This document shows positions 1 to 9,687 of a stretch of 64,000 nt of DNA, in pieces (the first letter of the stretch is position 1; each line of letters begins with the position of its first letter). Position numbers and translations under genes: made by a program. The DNA comes from Paenibacillus sp. G2S3 (GTDB lineage Bacteria > Bacillota > Bacilli > Paenibacillales > Paenibacillaceae): positions 3,286,001 to 3,350,000 of the forward strand of contig NZ_CP126095.1 of NCBI RefSeq assembly GCF_030123105.1, given 5' to 3'. Below the pieces are notes generated by a model. It saw only the letters and a list, made by a program, of their open reading frames with translations. It ran no database searches and was not told where the DNA came from.

Positions 1-1
1 T

Positions 2-157
2 GTAATCGCCCACAGGCTTAGTACGATCCAGGACGCCGATCGTATACTCGTGATTCAGGGTGGAGGAATTGCCGAGCAAGGAAGTCATGAGGAGCTGCTT
101 GCAATGCAAGGCGCCTATTACGAGTTATATAATACCCAGTTCAAACGAGCGATTTAA
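2..157 (+). CDS. ABC transporter ATP-binding protein, C-terminal end (partial)
   Basis: Only the last 51 codons are in the window. The translation starts at the switch (H-loop) motif AHRLST and continues with [17 protein letters not shown] and a short helix ending in FKRAI, which is the usual end of an exporter-type ABC ATPase (often fused to its membrane domain). The H-loop histidine contacts the ATP gamma-phosphate. Substrate and domain organisation cannot be told from this tail. A strong terminator follows at 181-209, so it is the last gene of its unit. Confidence 0.9.
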   Translation, partial: VIAHRLSTIQDADRILVIQGGGIAEQGSHEELLAMQGAYYELYNTQFKRAI

Positions 158-180
158 AGAAACGTTCATATTGCTGGTGA

Positions 181-209
181 AAAACACTGACTTGGATCAG
201 TGTTTTTTT
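181..209 (+). terminator. Rho-independent terminator of the ABC transporter gene
   Basis: A 10-bp stem (AAAACACTGA paired with TCAGTGTTTT) with a 6-base loop runs into a row of T. It lies 24 bases after the ABC transporter stop codon. A hairpin with the same core stem (ACACTGA/TCAGTGT) recurs at 14377-14412. Confidence 0.85.
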
Positions 210-299
210 GTTAGAGAGGTGATCACAGACCATCGAATTGACCGCCGAAACGCGACATTGTATGCTACTACAAGATAATGTAAACAAGGAAGTGATTAT

Positions 300-2831
300 G
301 TGAGCCATTCCAGCTATGAGCAGCTTGAGACCGAAGGCAAACTACCGTTTGATGTTTCTTTACATAGCGTCAACTTTGTGCCGAATCACTGGCATATGAG
401 TGTGGAGCTGATTTTTGTGCTGTCTGGTAATCTAGAGGTTTCGACCGGAAACCGTCAATATAGGCTTAAAGAAGGGGATATGCTACTCATTAACCAGTGT
501 TACGTGCATGAAGTTATCGGTTTAGATCAGAATATCATCGCTACCTTTCAAATCCCTACAACCTATCTTAAGCAGCACATCCACAATGTGGAGAAGATTA
601 GTTTTGAATGTTATTCTGCTGAAGTTGACCCTGAGAAGCAAAACGGCTTAGATAACATGCGTCAGCTCATGGCTGAAATGGTACAGCTGAAGTATAAAGG
701 TGGAGAAGCCTATGAGCTGGAGATGGAAGCGCGTATGCTTGGGTTATTCTCTATTTTGGTCAAACAGTTCAAGCTGCCAAATTCCGGCGAAGCGATGAAT
801 ATAAAATATATGGAACGAATGATGAGCATCATCACTTATATAGATGAACATTATAAAGACCCGGTGTCACTGCAGACAATCGCAGAACGAGAGTATTTGT
901 CGGTGCCGTATTTGTCCAAATTTTTTAGCGAGAACATTGGGGTCAACTTCCAGACTTACTTAACCAGCATTCGTTTAAAAAATACAGTAGAAGCCCTTTT
1001 AAGAGATCAAGAGCATTCGCTTGCCGAGCTGGCACTTGAGCAAGGCTTTCCAAACGCGAAATCTTTTTACGCTGCATTCAAAAGCCGATATCATATTACA
1101 CCACATGAGTACCGCAAAAAATACCGGCCTCAAACTCATGCGAAACAGGAAGGTTCTGCTTCCGGCTACTTAGCATTTAATCAAGCCAGCGCACTGGGCA
1201 TTATTCGACAATTCCTCCGGCGCAGTCAGTCGCACCAGCTTGAACCCGTGCATGCGGTTGTTCAGCTGTCTGCGAGCATTTCTTTAGACAGGATTCAGCG
1301 GCAAATCCAGCATAGCTGGAAAAATATCATTACGATTAGTAAAGCAAATGAAGGACTTCAAAGTGATGTACAAGCTCATTTGAAATATGTACAAGAGCGG
1401 TGTCCGTTTCGTTATTTACGTTTTCATGGAATTTTTGATGATTCAATGATGGTGTACCGGGAGGATCACGAAGGGCAGGTACATTATAATTTTCGCTTTG
1501 TAGATCAGTTGTTTGATTTTCTGTTATCGATCGGCTTGAAGCCTTTTATAGAACTTGGGTTTATGCCTTTTGATCTCGCAGCAGATAGCAGTAAACATGT
1601 GTTTTATGAACAGAGTTATGTGAGTCCGCCTAAATCCATGGACCGCTGGTGTGAATTGGTAGATCGCTTTATTCGTCATTGTCTCAATCGGTATGGTCTT
1701 GAAGAGGTGGAAAGCTGGAGGTTTGAATTCTGGAATGAACCGGAATATGGATTGTTCTGGCCAGCGACAGAAGAAGCGTACAACGAAATGTATGCCCGAA
1801 CGTTTGATACCCTCAAAGCCATCTCTCTGAACCTTCAGATTGGCGCTCCTGGTAGAATTATTACTCTGAACTCCAATGCGTTTTGTGAACAGTTCTTCGC
1901 TTTCTGCAAAGAACGGGGTTGTCTTCCAGATTTTATCCCGTTACATTTTTATCCGCATGAGGACATGGATGATCTGCTTATTAAAAATGGGGAGCATAAA
2001 GAAGTATTAAGTGAAAAAGAGATATCACCCCTGACGGTAGAGGGGTTCAACAAAGTGTCCCCAAACCCCGATTATTTGAAGGAATCGCTGGAGCGTGAAA
2101 TCGGGCTGCTCGCTGAGGTGGGACTTAACGGACAAGAGCTATATTTAACCGAATGGAATTCAACAGCATTTCATCGTGAACTGACCAATGACACATTATA
2201 TAAAGCTGCATATATCGTAAAAAATATCATCGAAAATCTCGACCGCATCAGTGGATTTGGTTACTGGGTCCTAAGTGACAATATCGAAGAAACAGCAGCA
2301 TCATCCCGGATTTTTCATGGTGGGCTTGGTCTTATGGCTCAGTATGGAATTCCCAAAGCGGCTATGCATGCCTATGAAATGCTCGCTAAGCTGGGGAATC
2401 AGCTAGTAGCACACGAAGAGGGTTATATCGTGACGGCTGGAAGAGGGGGTTATCAGATTTTGGCTTATAATTACTGTCATTTTGATGATCTATACGCACT
2501 TGGTGATACTTCATTCATTACACCTACTAGCCGTTATAGTGGCTTCAAGAACGAGAGGCTTCTCAAAATTGAGCTAACATTAACTGGATTATCATCTGGC
2601 AGGTATAAGCAAGTAACCCATACGATCAGCAGGGCACATGGCAGCAGCTTTGACAAGTGGGTAGAGATGGGGGCTCCAACCGTTCTGACTGCAGAGGACA
2701 CAGCATATCTGAAAGCTGCCTCTCTTCCAGGTAGACAGATTCAGCTTCTTGAAGTAGGTGAAGAGCTTTCTGTTGTCATTAGAATGGAACCTCATAGCGT
2801 AGAGCTCATTGAGCTGACTCCATTGTTTTGA
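300..2831 (+). CDS. AraC-family regulator fused to a GH39-like (beta-xylosidase fold) domain
   Basis: The 843-residue protein has an N-terminal cupin sensor (about residues 20-100, with the HWH pair typical of AraC sugar sensors), two AraC helix-turn-helix motifs (about 175-275, ending PHEYRKKYRP), and a C-terminal glycoside hydrolase family 39 TIM barrel plus beta-domain (about 312-843). Both expected GH39 carboxylates are visible: E480 in WNEPE (acid/base) and E618 in LTEWN (nucleophile). There is no signal peptide, so it is cytoplasmic. I infer that the barrel senses or processes a xyloside-like ligand and tunes the MFS-GH3 pair downstream. The start is GTG at 300; the overlapping ATG at 298 runs straight into TGA. 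AAGGA lies 9 bases upstream of the GTG. Confidence 0.9.
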   Translation: MSHSSYEQLETEGKLPFDVSLHSVNFVPNHWHMSVELIFVLSGNLEVSTGNRQYRLKEGDMLLINQCYVHEVIGLDQNIIATFQIPTTYLKQHIHNVEKISFECYSAEVDPEKQNGLDNMRQLMAEMVQLKYKGGEAYELEMEARMLGLFSILVKQFKLPNSGEAMNIKYMERMMSIITYIDEHYKDPVSLQTIAEREYLSVPYLSKFFSENIGVNFQTYLTSIRLKNTVEALLRDQEHSLAELALEQGFPNAKSFYAAFKSRYHITPHEYRKKYRPQTHAKQEGSASGYLAFNQASALGIIRQFLRRSQSHQLEPVHAVVQLSASISLDRIQRQIQHSWKNIITISKANEGLQSDVQAHLKYVQERCPFRYLRFHGIFDDSMMVYREDHEGQVHYNFRFVDQLFDFLLSIGLKPFIELGFMPFDLAADSSKHVFYEQSYVSPPKSMDRWCELVDRFIRHCLNRYGLEEVESWRFEFWNEPEYGLFWPATEEAYNEMYARTFDTLKAISLNLQIGAPGRIITLNSNAFCEQFFAFCKERGCLPDFIPLHFYPHEDMDDLLIKNGEHKEVLSEKEISPLTVEGFNKVSPNPDYLKESLEREIGLLAEVGLNGQELYLTEWNSTAFHRELTNDTLYKAAYIVKNIIENLDRISGFGYWVLSDNIEETAASSRIFHGGLGLMAQYGIPKAAMHAYEMLAKLGNQLVAHEEGYIVTAGRGGYQILAYNYCHFDDLYALGDTSFITPTSRYSGFKNERLLKIELTLTGLSSGRYKQVTHTISRAHGSSFDKWVEMGAPTVLTAEDTAYLKAASLPGRQIQLLEVGEELSVVIRMEPHSVELIELTPLF

Positions 2832-2873
2832 GAAAATGAGTCATTTTTTAAGCTTCATCTTGATGAATAATAT

Positions 2874-2886
2874 TGAAACGCTTTCA
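2874..2886. promoter_or_regulatory. Operator-like palindrome (cre/LacI-type half-sites)
   Basis: TGAAACGCTTTCA is a near-palindrome centred on CGC and resembles LacI-family or cre operators, though one base short of the cre consensus. It sits between the regulator gene and its terminator, upstream of the MFS transporter. Function is inferred from sequence and position only. Confidence 0.35.
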
Positions 2887-2921
2887 TTTAGATTAAAAAT
2901 GAACCTAAAAGTGTGTAATTG

Positions 2922-2951
2922 ACCACCTCTCCTCCAAGAGGTGGTTTATTT
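2922..2951 (+). terminator. Rho-independent terminator after the AraC-GH39 gene
   Basis: ACCACCTCT pairs with AGAGGTGGT across a 6-base loop and is followed by TTATTTT. It separates the regulator from the MFS-GH3 operon, which therefore needs its own promoter in the short gap that follows. Confidence 0.8.
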
Positions 2952-2962
2952 TATAATCAAAT

Positions 2963-2976
2963 TGTAAACGGTTTCT
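2963..2976 (+). promoter_or_regulatory. cre-like catabolite repression site
   Basis: TGTAAACGGTTTCT matches the cre consensus TGWAANCGNTNWCA at 13 of 14 positions (last base differs). It lies 23 bases before the MFS start codon, after the terminator, where CcpA binding would block expression of the MFS-GH3 operon. Binding is inferred. Confidence 0.5.
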
Positions 2977-2998
2977 AAAAGGACGAGGAGGAATTACA

Positions 2999-4312
2999 AT
3001 GACTGGAGCATCGACTAAAGGGCAGGTTCACACCCCTTTTCGTAGATTGACCTTTGGTATTCTGCTTGGTTACGGCATGATGATGCTGGCACTGATGACA
3101 CCTGCCACCTTGCTGCTGACCTTTAAAATGATTGAAGTAGATCCGAATGGATATACCTCTTCCTATGGACTGGTTGCAGGAATAGGCGCATTCTTTGCTC
3201 TTATCGGAAATCCGATTGGCGGTGCACTCAGTGACCGAACCCATCTTTCGTTCGGACGGCGGCGCACGTGGATTATCCTAGGTCCACTAGCTGGCTGTGC
3301 TGCACTGGTATGTACTGGTTTCGCCAAGGAGCCTTGGCAGATCATGATTAGCTGGGCAGTCGCACAATTTTTCTTCAATGTAGGGATGGCAGCCTATACA
3401 GCGCTCATTCCAGACCAAGTACCTCAGGAGAAACAAGGGACAATCTCGGGATTAATCGGTCTCACTATTCCAATCGCTATGACGGTAGGGATGATCATGA
3501 TGACAGTGATGACCTCAGTTTCTTCAGAAATTAAGTGGCTTTTGCTAGGTGTAATCGGCATCATAGGTCCACTTCTCAGTACGTTGATTATTAAAGAAGG
3601 TAAAGTAGAACTTGTTCCCAAGACACATAATCAAATATCGCTGGGCAAGAAGCTGAGTACGATTTTTCCTAGTCCACGTAAATTCCCGGAATTCTCTTGG
3701 GCTTTCGTATCCAAGTTCCTGATCATGATGGGATATTGTAGCACTTTATACCTCACAGTCATGCTGGTAAACCGGATGGGACTTACGGAAGAGCTGGCCA
3801 CCGCCAAGGTTGCTACGATTAATATCGTTATGCTAGTGGGTGTTGCAATTACAAGTATCTTCGGTGGGGTGTTGTCAGATAAATTTGGTAAGCAAAAACC
3901 ATTCCTGATTGTTTCAGGGTTCATCATTGCTATTGGGGTTCTGTTGTTTGCCTTTGTGCCAAGTTATCCGGCCTACATTGCCGGAGCTGCAGTGATCGGA
4001 TTGGGCTTTGGCTGCTTCTCAGCCGTAGATATGGCACTCGTTGCACGCATTCTTCCAAGTAAAGAGGATTCAGCCAAAGACTTCGGGATTATGAACGTAG
4101 CTAATGCCTTGCCACAGTCCATTGTTCCAGCAATCGCTCCTGTGCTGTTAGGCATCGGTAGCTGGACCTTCTTTTACATCTTCCTTGCCTTCTGCACTAT
4201 ACTCGGTATGCTGGCAGTGAAGCCACTTCCAGAAGTGGGAACAGAGAAAAGAGCTCAAACTGCTGAATTAACAGCAGTCGAAGCGCAATCACAAAAAGCC
4301 AATTTGGTCTAA
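2999..4312 (+). CDS. MFS transporter, probably sugar/glycoside uptake
   Basis: The 437-residue protein is a 12-helix major facilitator. The signature loop [17 protein letters not shown] (about residues 79-95) between helices 2 and 3 and a second copy [12 protein letters not shown] (about 287-298) between helices 8 and 9 are clear. An SD of GAGGAGGA lies 6 bases before the ATG. The GH3 gene starts 37 bases after its stop, so the two are an operon. Because that GH3 enzyme has no signal peptide, I infer import of a short glycoside that GH3 cleaves inside the cell. The substrate is not evident. Confidence 0.85.
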   Translation: MTGASTKGQVHTPFRRLTFGILLGYGMMMLALMTPATLLLTFKMIEVDPNGYTSSYGLVAGIGAFFALIGNPIGGALSDRTHLSFGRRRTWIILGPLAGCAALVCTGFAKEPWQIMISWAVAQFFFNVGMAAYTALIPDQVPQEKQGTISGLIGLTIPIAMTVGMIMMTVMTSVSSEIKWLLLGVIGIIGPLLSTLIIKEGKVELVPKTHNQISLGKKLSTIFPSPRKFPEFSWAFVSKFLIMMGYCSTLYLTVMLVNRMGLTEELATAKVATINIVMLVGVAITSIFGGVLSDKFGKQKPFLIVSGFIIAIGVLLFAFVPSYPAYIAGAAVIGLGFGCFSAVDMALVARILPSKEDSAKDFGIMNVANALPQSIVPAIAPVLLGIGSWTFFYIFLAFCTILGMLAVKPLPEVGTEKRAQTAELTAVEAQSQKANLV

Positions 4313-4349
4313 GTAAAAAACAAACAAGAAAACAGTGGAGGGAAACCAT

Positions 4350-6623
4350 ATGAATCAGAGAGAGACTATCAACACTAAAAGCCTTCATACCATTTCTTAC
4401 GTAAGCAATAAGGGCGGTCCAACTTTGGGTTATTCCCCTGAATCTGGAGTGCAGATTCTCGAGCAGGACGGACTGTTCTTCAAAGATCTGAATCGTAATG
4501 GCAAGCTGGATAAATATGAGGACTGGCGATTGACGCCACAAGAGCGGGCTGAAGATTTGGCTTCACAGATGAGTATTGAACAAATTGCTGGACTCATGCT
4601 GTATAGTCGTCATCAATCCATCCCAGCACTTAGTAGCAGCTGGTTCTCAGGAACGTATAACGGTAAATCCTATGAGGAGAGCGGAGCTAAGCCATGGGAG
4701 CTTACCGATGAACAGCTGGCATTTCTGGCACAGGACCATCTGAGACATATTCTGGTGACCACCGTGGAGAGTCCAGAAATAGCTGCTCTGTGGAACAATC
4801 AGGTGCAGGCATTTGCAGAAGGAACCGGCCTAGGGATTCCAGCCAACAACAGCTCCGACCCACGTCATGGCTCAGATTCTAGCTCAGAGTTTAATGCTGG
4901 AGCTGGTGGGCAAATCTCCATGTGGCCGGAGACGCTGGGCCTTGCGGCAACCTTCGATCCGAAGATCACCTATCGGTTCGGGCAAGTTGCCTCACGTGAG
5001 TATCGTGCACTTGGTCTAGGGACGGCGCTATCGCCGCAAATCGATATTGCTACAGATCCACGATGGTTTCGCTTTAACGGCACTTTTGGCGAGGATTCGA
5101 AGTTGTCTGCTGACATGGCAAAGGCTTATGTCGACGGCTTCCAGAACTCGGAAGATGACCGGCAGATTAACGAAGGCTGGGGATATGACAGTGTGAACGC
5201 TATGGTAAAACACTGGCCTGGTGGGGGTTCCGGGGAAGGCGGAAGGGATGCACATTATGCTTGCGGCAAGTATGCTGTCTATCCGGGCGGTAACTTTGAT
5301 GAACATCTTATTCCTTTTACAGAAGGAGCTTTCAAGCTGGATGGCCCAACCAAGCAGGCTTCAGCGGTCATGCCATACTACACAATTTCTACAGATCAAG
5401 ATCAAGTGAACGGGGAGAATGTCGGAAACTCTTATAATTCATATCTTATTACCAACCTGCTTCGGGGAAAATACGGTTACGAAGGTGTTGTGTGCACGGA
5501 TTGGCTTATTACAGCCGACGAATCCAATAGTAAGGATTCCTTTCTCAGTGGTAAGCCTTGGGGAGTAGAAGGGCTGTCCGTCGCAGAACGTCATTACAAG
5601 CTCTTGATGGCAGGCGTTGACCAATTCGGCGGCAATAATGAGATGGAGCCAGTCCTTGAAGCATACCGAATGGGAGTAGCTGAGCATGGAGAGGTGTGGA
5701 TGCGGAATCGTTTCGAACGGTCAGCTGTTCGACTTCTGCTTAATATTTTTCGCCTGGGTCTCTTCGAGAACCCCTACTTAAAGCCTGAGGAGAGCACGCA
5801 GATTGTTGGGAATCCGGAGTTTATGCAATCAGGCTATGAAGCACAGCTGAAGTCTATCGTGCTGCTAAAGAATAAAAACAATGTATTACCGCTGGCGGCT
5901 AAACAAACCGTATATATTCCGAAGCGTTATACTCCAGCAGGAAAGGACTGGTTCGGTAATCCAACACCAGAAAAAACGGAATATCCGGTAAACCTGGATG
6001 TTGTGTCTAAATATTATCAAGTGACAGATCAGCCGGAAGAGGCAGACTTTGCTCTTGTCTTCATTAGCAGTCCCAAATCAGGAGTAGGCTTTAGCCAGGA
6101 AGATTCGGATCAAGGCGGCAACGGCTATGTACCAATAAGTTTGCAGTACAGACCGTACACTGCGGAACATGCTCGTGAGCAGAGCTTAGCCGGAGATGCA
6201 CGTGATACCGATGTACTTAACCGCTCTTATAAAGGGAAAACCGTTGTTACGCATAATGAGAGCGATCTGGATAGAATTCTGGAAGCTCGTAAGCTGATGA
6301 AAGACAAGCCAGTCATTGTGTCGATGCTGCTCTCTAACCCTTCGGTTGTTGCCGAATTTGAGGAAGAGGCAGATGCCATTCTTGTTAACTTTGGGCTGCA
6401 GGATCAAGCACTTATGGAAGTGCTAACAGGTGCCGAGGAACCTTCCGGGTTGCTCCCCGTACAAATGCCATCAGGCATGCAAACGGTAGAAGAGCAGCTG
6501 GAAGATGTGGCGCATGACATGGAATGTCACGTAGATTCAGAAGGGCATGTATATGATTTTGCTTTTGGGATGAATTGGAATGGTGTTATAGAGGATGAAA
6601 GAACGAAAAACTACCGGAAATAA
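4350..6623 (+). CDS. Glycoside hydrolase family 3 enzyme (beta-glucosidase/xylosidase type), cytoplasmic
   Basis: The 757-residue protein has the GH3 barrel followed by the alpha/beta sandwich. The substrate-binding VKHWPGG motif and the nucleophile region VVCTDW (D384) are visible; the C-terminal domain shows VLLKNKNNVLPL and the PSGLLPVQMP motif. No signal peptide is present. The ATG at 4350 is preferred over an in-frame GTG at 4335 because GTGGAGGG just upstream is its ribosome site. Near the N terminus, DLNRNGKLDKYED fits an EF-hand calcium loop ahead of the barrel. It is the second gene of the MFS operon and is closed by the terminator at 6653. GH3 covers several beta-exoglycosidase activities, so the exact substrate is open. 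Confidence 0.88.
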   Translation: MNQRETINTKSLHTISYVSNKGGPTLGYSPESGVQILEQDGLFFKDLNRNGKLDKYEDWRLTPQERAEDLASQMSIEQIAGLMLYSRHQSIPALSSSWFSGTYNGKSYEESGAKPWELTDEQLAFLAQDHLRHILVTTVESPEIAALWNNQVQAFAEGTGLGIPANNSSDPRHGSDSSSEFNAGAGGQISMWPETLGLAATFDPKITYRFGQVASREYRALGLGTALSPQIDIATDPRWFRFNGTFGEDSKLSADMAKAYVDGFQNSEDDRQINEGWGYDSVNAMVKHWPGGGSGEGGRDAHYACGKYAVYPGGNFDEHLIPFTEGAFKLDGPTKQASAVMPYYTISTDQDQVNGENVGNSYNSYLITNLLRGKYGYEGVVCTDWLITADESNSKDSFLSGKPWGVEGLSVAERHYKLLMAGVDQFGGNNEMEPVLEAYRMGVAEHGEVWMRNRFERSAVRLLLNIFRLGLFENPYLKPEESTQIVGNPEFMQSGYEAQLKSIVLLKNKNNVLPLAAKQTVYIPKRYTPAGKDWFGNPTPEKTEYPVNLDVVSKYYQVTDQPEEADFALVFISSPKSGVGFSQEDSDQGGNGYVPISLQYRPYTAEHAREQSLAGDARDTDVLNRSYKGKTVVTHNESDLDRILEARKLMKDKPVIVSMLLSNPSVVAEFEEEADAILVNFGLQDQALMEVLTGAEEPSGLLPVQMPSGMQTVEEQLEDVAHDMECHVDSEGHVYDFAFGMNWNGVIEDERTKNYRK

Positions 6624-6652
6624 GAACCGCTCTGGTGATAAATAATAGCAAG

Positions 6653-6690
6653 GCACCGCCTGAAAAATCCTTCAGGCGGTGCTTTTTGTT
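6653..6690 (+). terminator. Rho-independent terminator of the MFS-GH3 operon
   Basis: GCACCGCCTGA pairs with TCAGGCGGTGC around a short loop and is followed by TTTTTG. It lies 30 bases after the GH3 stop codon. Confidence 0.9.
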
Positions 6691-6845
6691 TCACTTCAAC
6701 GTTGCTTAAGCCCGAGAGAAAGTACGAATGTCCGGATACTCCCCCCTAGAAGTCCGGTTAACACTCGCTGGAAGGATTTATGATTAAATAGCCTGAATAG
6801 CAGGCCCGATACTTCGGATGATTGATAATGAATGGAGGCAAACAA

Positions 6846-9557
6846 ATGTTAAGAAAGCCGCGAATTAACAAGTATGTGTCTTATGTTCTAGTACTGACTT
6901 TGCTGCTGCTACAATTTCCATTAGGCACACCCGCATCAGCGGCGGCACAAATCTATGAAGCGGAGGCGGCGGTGCTTTCGGGGGGAGCTGTCACAGCTGC
7001 TGACCATACCGGGTATACCGGATCTGGCTTTGTAGCTGGGTATACCGATGCCAATAAAGGTAATGCTTCAACCCGATTTTCTGTAAGCGTTTCCTCTGCG
7101 GGAAGTTACACGGCAGTATTAAGATACGCTAACGGTTCAGGTGTAACCCAGACCTTAAGCCTGTACATTAACGGGATCAAACTTAAGCAAATTTCCCTTC
7201 CGGCGACTTCGGATTGGAACACATGGGCTACTGTAACGGAAACGGTAGCCCTAAACGCAGGAAGCAATACCATCGCTTATACGTTTGATGCAGCGGACTC
7301 TGGCAACGTAAACCTTGATAACGTGGCTCTGGATACCGTCCTCGGCGCAAACTTGGCGCTGAATAAAAGCGTAACCGCTAACAATGTATACGCTGGATTT
7401 CCCGCTGCGAATGCTGTAGATGGCAATGCATCAACTTATTATGAAGGTGCTGCTAATAGCTATCCCAATACAATGACCGTAGATCTTGGAGCTGCGCAGA
7501 GTGTTGGAAAGGTTGTGCTGAAGCTCCCTGCTTCCTGGGGAGCGAGAACCCAGACTCTGTCCGTACTGGGGAGTAGCAATAATACGACTTACACGACACT
7601 CGTGTCTTCGCAATCCTATTCTTTTAACCCGGCTTCGAATAACACAGTGACCATTCCCTTCACTACGGCATCTGCAAGATATGTACGCATCAGCTATACG
7701 GCCAATACTGGCGCTACAGCAGGGCAAACGGCAGAATTCGAAGTGTATGGATCAGGTTCGGTCACACCGACAGCTACACCAGCACCAACGGTAACTCCAA
7801 CACCGGCGCCATCGGCTACGGTAGCGCCAACAGCTACACCGACTGTGACTCCAACGCCAACCCCACCTGTAGGAACTTATGGAGCATCCATGCCCTATGA
7901 GACCTATGAAGCGGAGAATGCTGTGTTTTCAGGAACCATTATCGGCATGTCCACCAAACCTGGAGAGCTTGCCTCTGAAGCTTCAGGCCGAAAGGCTGTC
8001 AAGCTAACGGCTGCAGGACAATATGTGCAGATTACGCTGGCCAAACCAGCCCAGGGGATCACACTCAGATACTCGATTCCGGACAATGCGGCCGGTACCG
8101 GGATCGATTCTGCGATCAGCATGTATATCGGAGGAACCTTGTATAAAGATATTAATTTGAGCTCCAAATACAGCTGGAACTATGGGGAATGGGGCACGGA
8201 AGGCGGGGAAATCCACTGGTCCAACAATCCGAATGCTGCCTCCACTACCCCGCATCATATGTATGATGAAGTATCTGTTGCGTTAGATAAGCAGTACCCT
8301 GCGGGCACCGTGATTAAACTGCAGAGAAACGCTTCCAACTTGAACTTCAGCTCTACAGCGAACGTAACGGTTGACCTACTGGAGGCTGAAGCGATTCCTG
8401 CGGCATTAACGATGCCGTCCGGTTATGTATCTATTGCAAATTATGGGGCGGTCGCCAATGACGGCCAAGATGATACGACGGCCATCAATAACGCCATCAA
8501 CGCGGTGAAGAATTCCGGCGCCACTTACAAGGGAGTATGGATTCCGGTCGGCACCTTTACTTTGAACAGCGGCAACAGAGGGGCTGGTTGGGATGGAAGC
8601 GGCACAAGACTGTATCTGGATAGCGGGGTATCCGTTAAAGGCGCGGGTGTATGGCACTCCACATTGTCCGGAAATTATGCGGGATTCTATTTAAGAAGCG
8701 GTAATGTTACCCTCTCAGATTTCAAGATCAGCGCCAATGATCTGATCCGTGATGATTATAACGGCATAACCGCGGTGGAAGGGAACGGAACGAACTCTAC
8801 TCTGAACAACCTGTGGATTGAACATGCCAAGGTGGGATTCTGGCTGACAAACCAGACCAATACAGCAGTTATCTCCAATTCCCGGGTTAGAAATGTCTGG
8901 GCGGACGGTATCAATCTACACTATGGCACCTCCAACACCACGGTTACCAACAACTCCATACGAAACAGTGGAGACGATGGGATGGCGATGTGGTCGGACA
9001 CTCATCTGGATACAAATAACACATTCAGCTACAATACCGTGCAGATTCCTACACTTGCCAATAATATCGCAATTTACGGCGGCAAAGACAACAAGGTCAT
9101 CGGCAACCTGCTGACTGATACAGTGCGCACCGGCGCGGGAATTTCCTTTGGCACAAACTTCAATCCCCCGTCAATGACAGGGACCTTGACGATTCAGAAC
9201 AATCTGCTGCAAAGAACTGGCTCCGCGCACCGAGATTACGGCTATCAGATTGGCGCCATTTGGGCCTACTGGCTGAACAATAGCGGCAAAGCCCAGAACC
9301 TCACTGTTACGGTATCGGGCAATACACTGCAAGACAGTACTTATTCAGGTATCTTCATCGAACAACCTGCGCCGGGTATAGCGGTGAACTTTAACTCTAA
9401 TACGATTCTGAATTCCGGCACTTACGGTGTTTATATTAATGGCTCTGCCACTGGCACGTCGACTTTTAATGGCAATACGGTGAACGGGGCGCCTTCCGGT
9501 AAATTCCTCAATGAGTCAACCAGCTTTACGGTTTCCGGTACGGGGAACAACTGGTAA
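6846..9557 (+). CDS. Secreted GH87-type alpha-1,3-glucanase (mutanase-like) with CBM and F5/8C modules
   Basis: The 903-residue protein has a signal peptide (hydrophobic core, cleavage near ASA-A at about 33), a CBM6/35-like domain (about 36-165), an F5/8C discoidin domain (about 168-300), a Pro/Thr linker (about 303-340), a second CBM-like region (about 350-515) and a right-handed beta-helix (about 520-903). In the helix, WADG (D687) and GDDG (D710, D711) give an Asp triad with 23-residue spacing, as in GH87 and related clan GH-N folds. GH87 enzymes hydrolyse alpha-1,3-glucan in fungal walls or dental-type mutan. The ATG at 6846 has GGAGG 7 bases upstream; the upstream TTG and ATG lack this. 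A terminator follows at 9599. Mycodextranase-type specificity cannot be excluded. Confidence 0.82.
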   Translation: MLRKPRINKYVSYVLVLTLLLLQFPLGTPASAAAQIYEAEAAVLSGGAVTAADHTGYTGSGFVAGYTDANKGNASTRFSVSVSSAGSYTAVLRYANGSGVTQTLSLYINGIKLKQISLPATSDWNTWATVTETVALNAGSNTIAYTFDAADSGNVNLDNVALDTVLGANLALNKSVTANNVYAGFPAANAVDGNASTYYEGAANSYPNTMTVDLGAAQSVGKVVLKLPASWGARTQTLSVLGSSNNTTYTTLVSSQSYSFNPASNNTVTIPFTTASARYVRISYTANTGATAGQTAEFEVYGSGSVTPTATPAPTVTPTPAPSATVAPTATPTVTPTPTPPVGTYGASMPYETYEAENAVFSGTIIGMSTKPGELASEASGRKAVKLTAAGQYVQITLAKPAQGITLRYSIPDNAAGTGIDSAISMYIGGTLYKDINLSSKYSWNYGEWGTEGGEIHWSNNPNAASTTPHHMYDEVSVALDKQYPAGTVIKLQRNASNLNFSSTANVTVDLLEAEAIPAALTMPSGYVSIANYGAVANDGQDDTTAINNAINAVKNSGATYKGVWIPVGTFTLNSGNRGAGWDGSGTRLYLDSGVSVKGAGVWHSTLSGNYAGFYLRSGNVTLSDFKISANDLIRDDYNGITAVEGNGTNSTLNNLWIEHAKVGFWLTNQTNTAVISNSRVRNVWADGINLHYGTSNTTVTNNSIRNSGDDGMAMWSDTHLDTNNTFSYNTVQIPTLANNIAIYGGKDNKVIGNLLTDTVRTGAGISFGTNFNPPSMTGTLTIQNNLLQRTGSAHRDYGYQIGAIWAYWLNNSGKAQNLTVTVSGNTLQDSTYSGIFIEQPAPGIAVNFNSNTILNSGTYGVYINGSATGTSTFNGNTVNGAPSGKFLNESTSFTVSGTGNNW

Positions 9558-9598
9558 ACGGAAATCCGCGGATTAGAAATCAATAGGATGTAATGAAA

Positions 9599-9624
9599 GG
9601 GCTGCCTCCTAGCAGCCCTTTTTC
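9599..9624. terminator. Bidirectional terminator between GH87 and GT61 genes
   Basis: GGGCTGC pairs with GCAGCCC across a 6-base loop. T runs follow on the plus strand and a shorter one (TTTCATT) on the minus strand, so it can serve the converging genes on both sides. Confidence 0.8.
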
Positions 9625-9687
9625 GTGTGCGGGTTGCCGGACTTGCAGCACGGCGGTTTTCCTTTTTAAATTAATTAAGGGATATTG

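Noticed and set aside
60..278. 72-codon open frame overlapping the end of the ABC transporter gene
   Set aside because: It is a shadow frame running through the ABC gene end and its terminator.
7760..7870. Short repeated ACACC/CCAACxCC pattern, at first sight a satellite or CRISPR-like array
   Set aside because: It encodes the Pro/Thr-rich linker of the GH87 enzyme; the repeats are short, in frame and without spacers.
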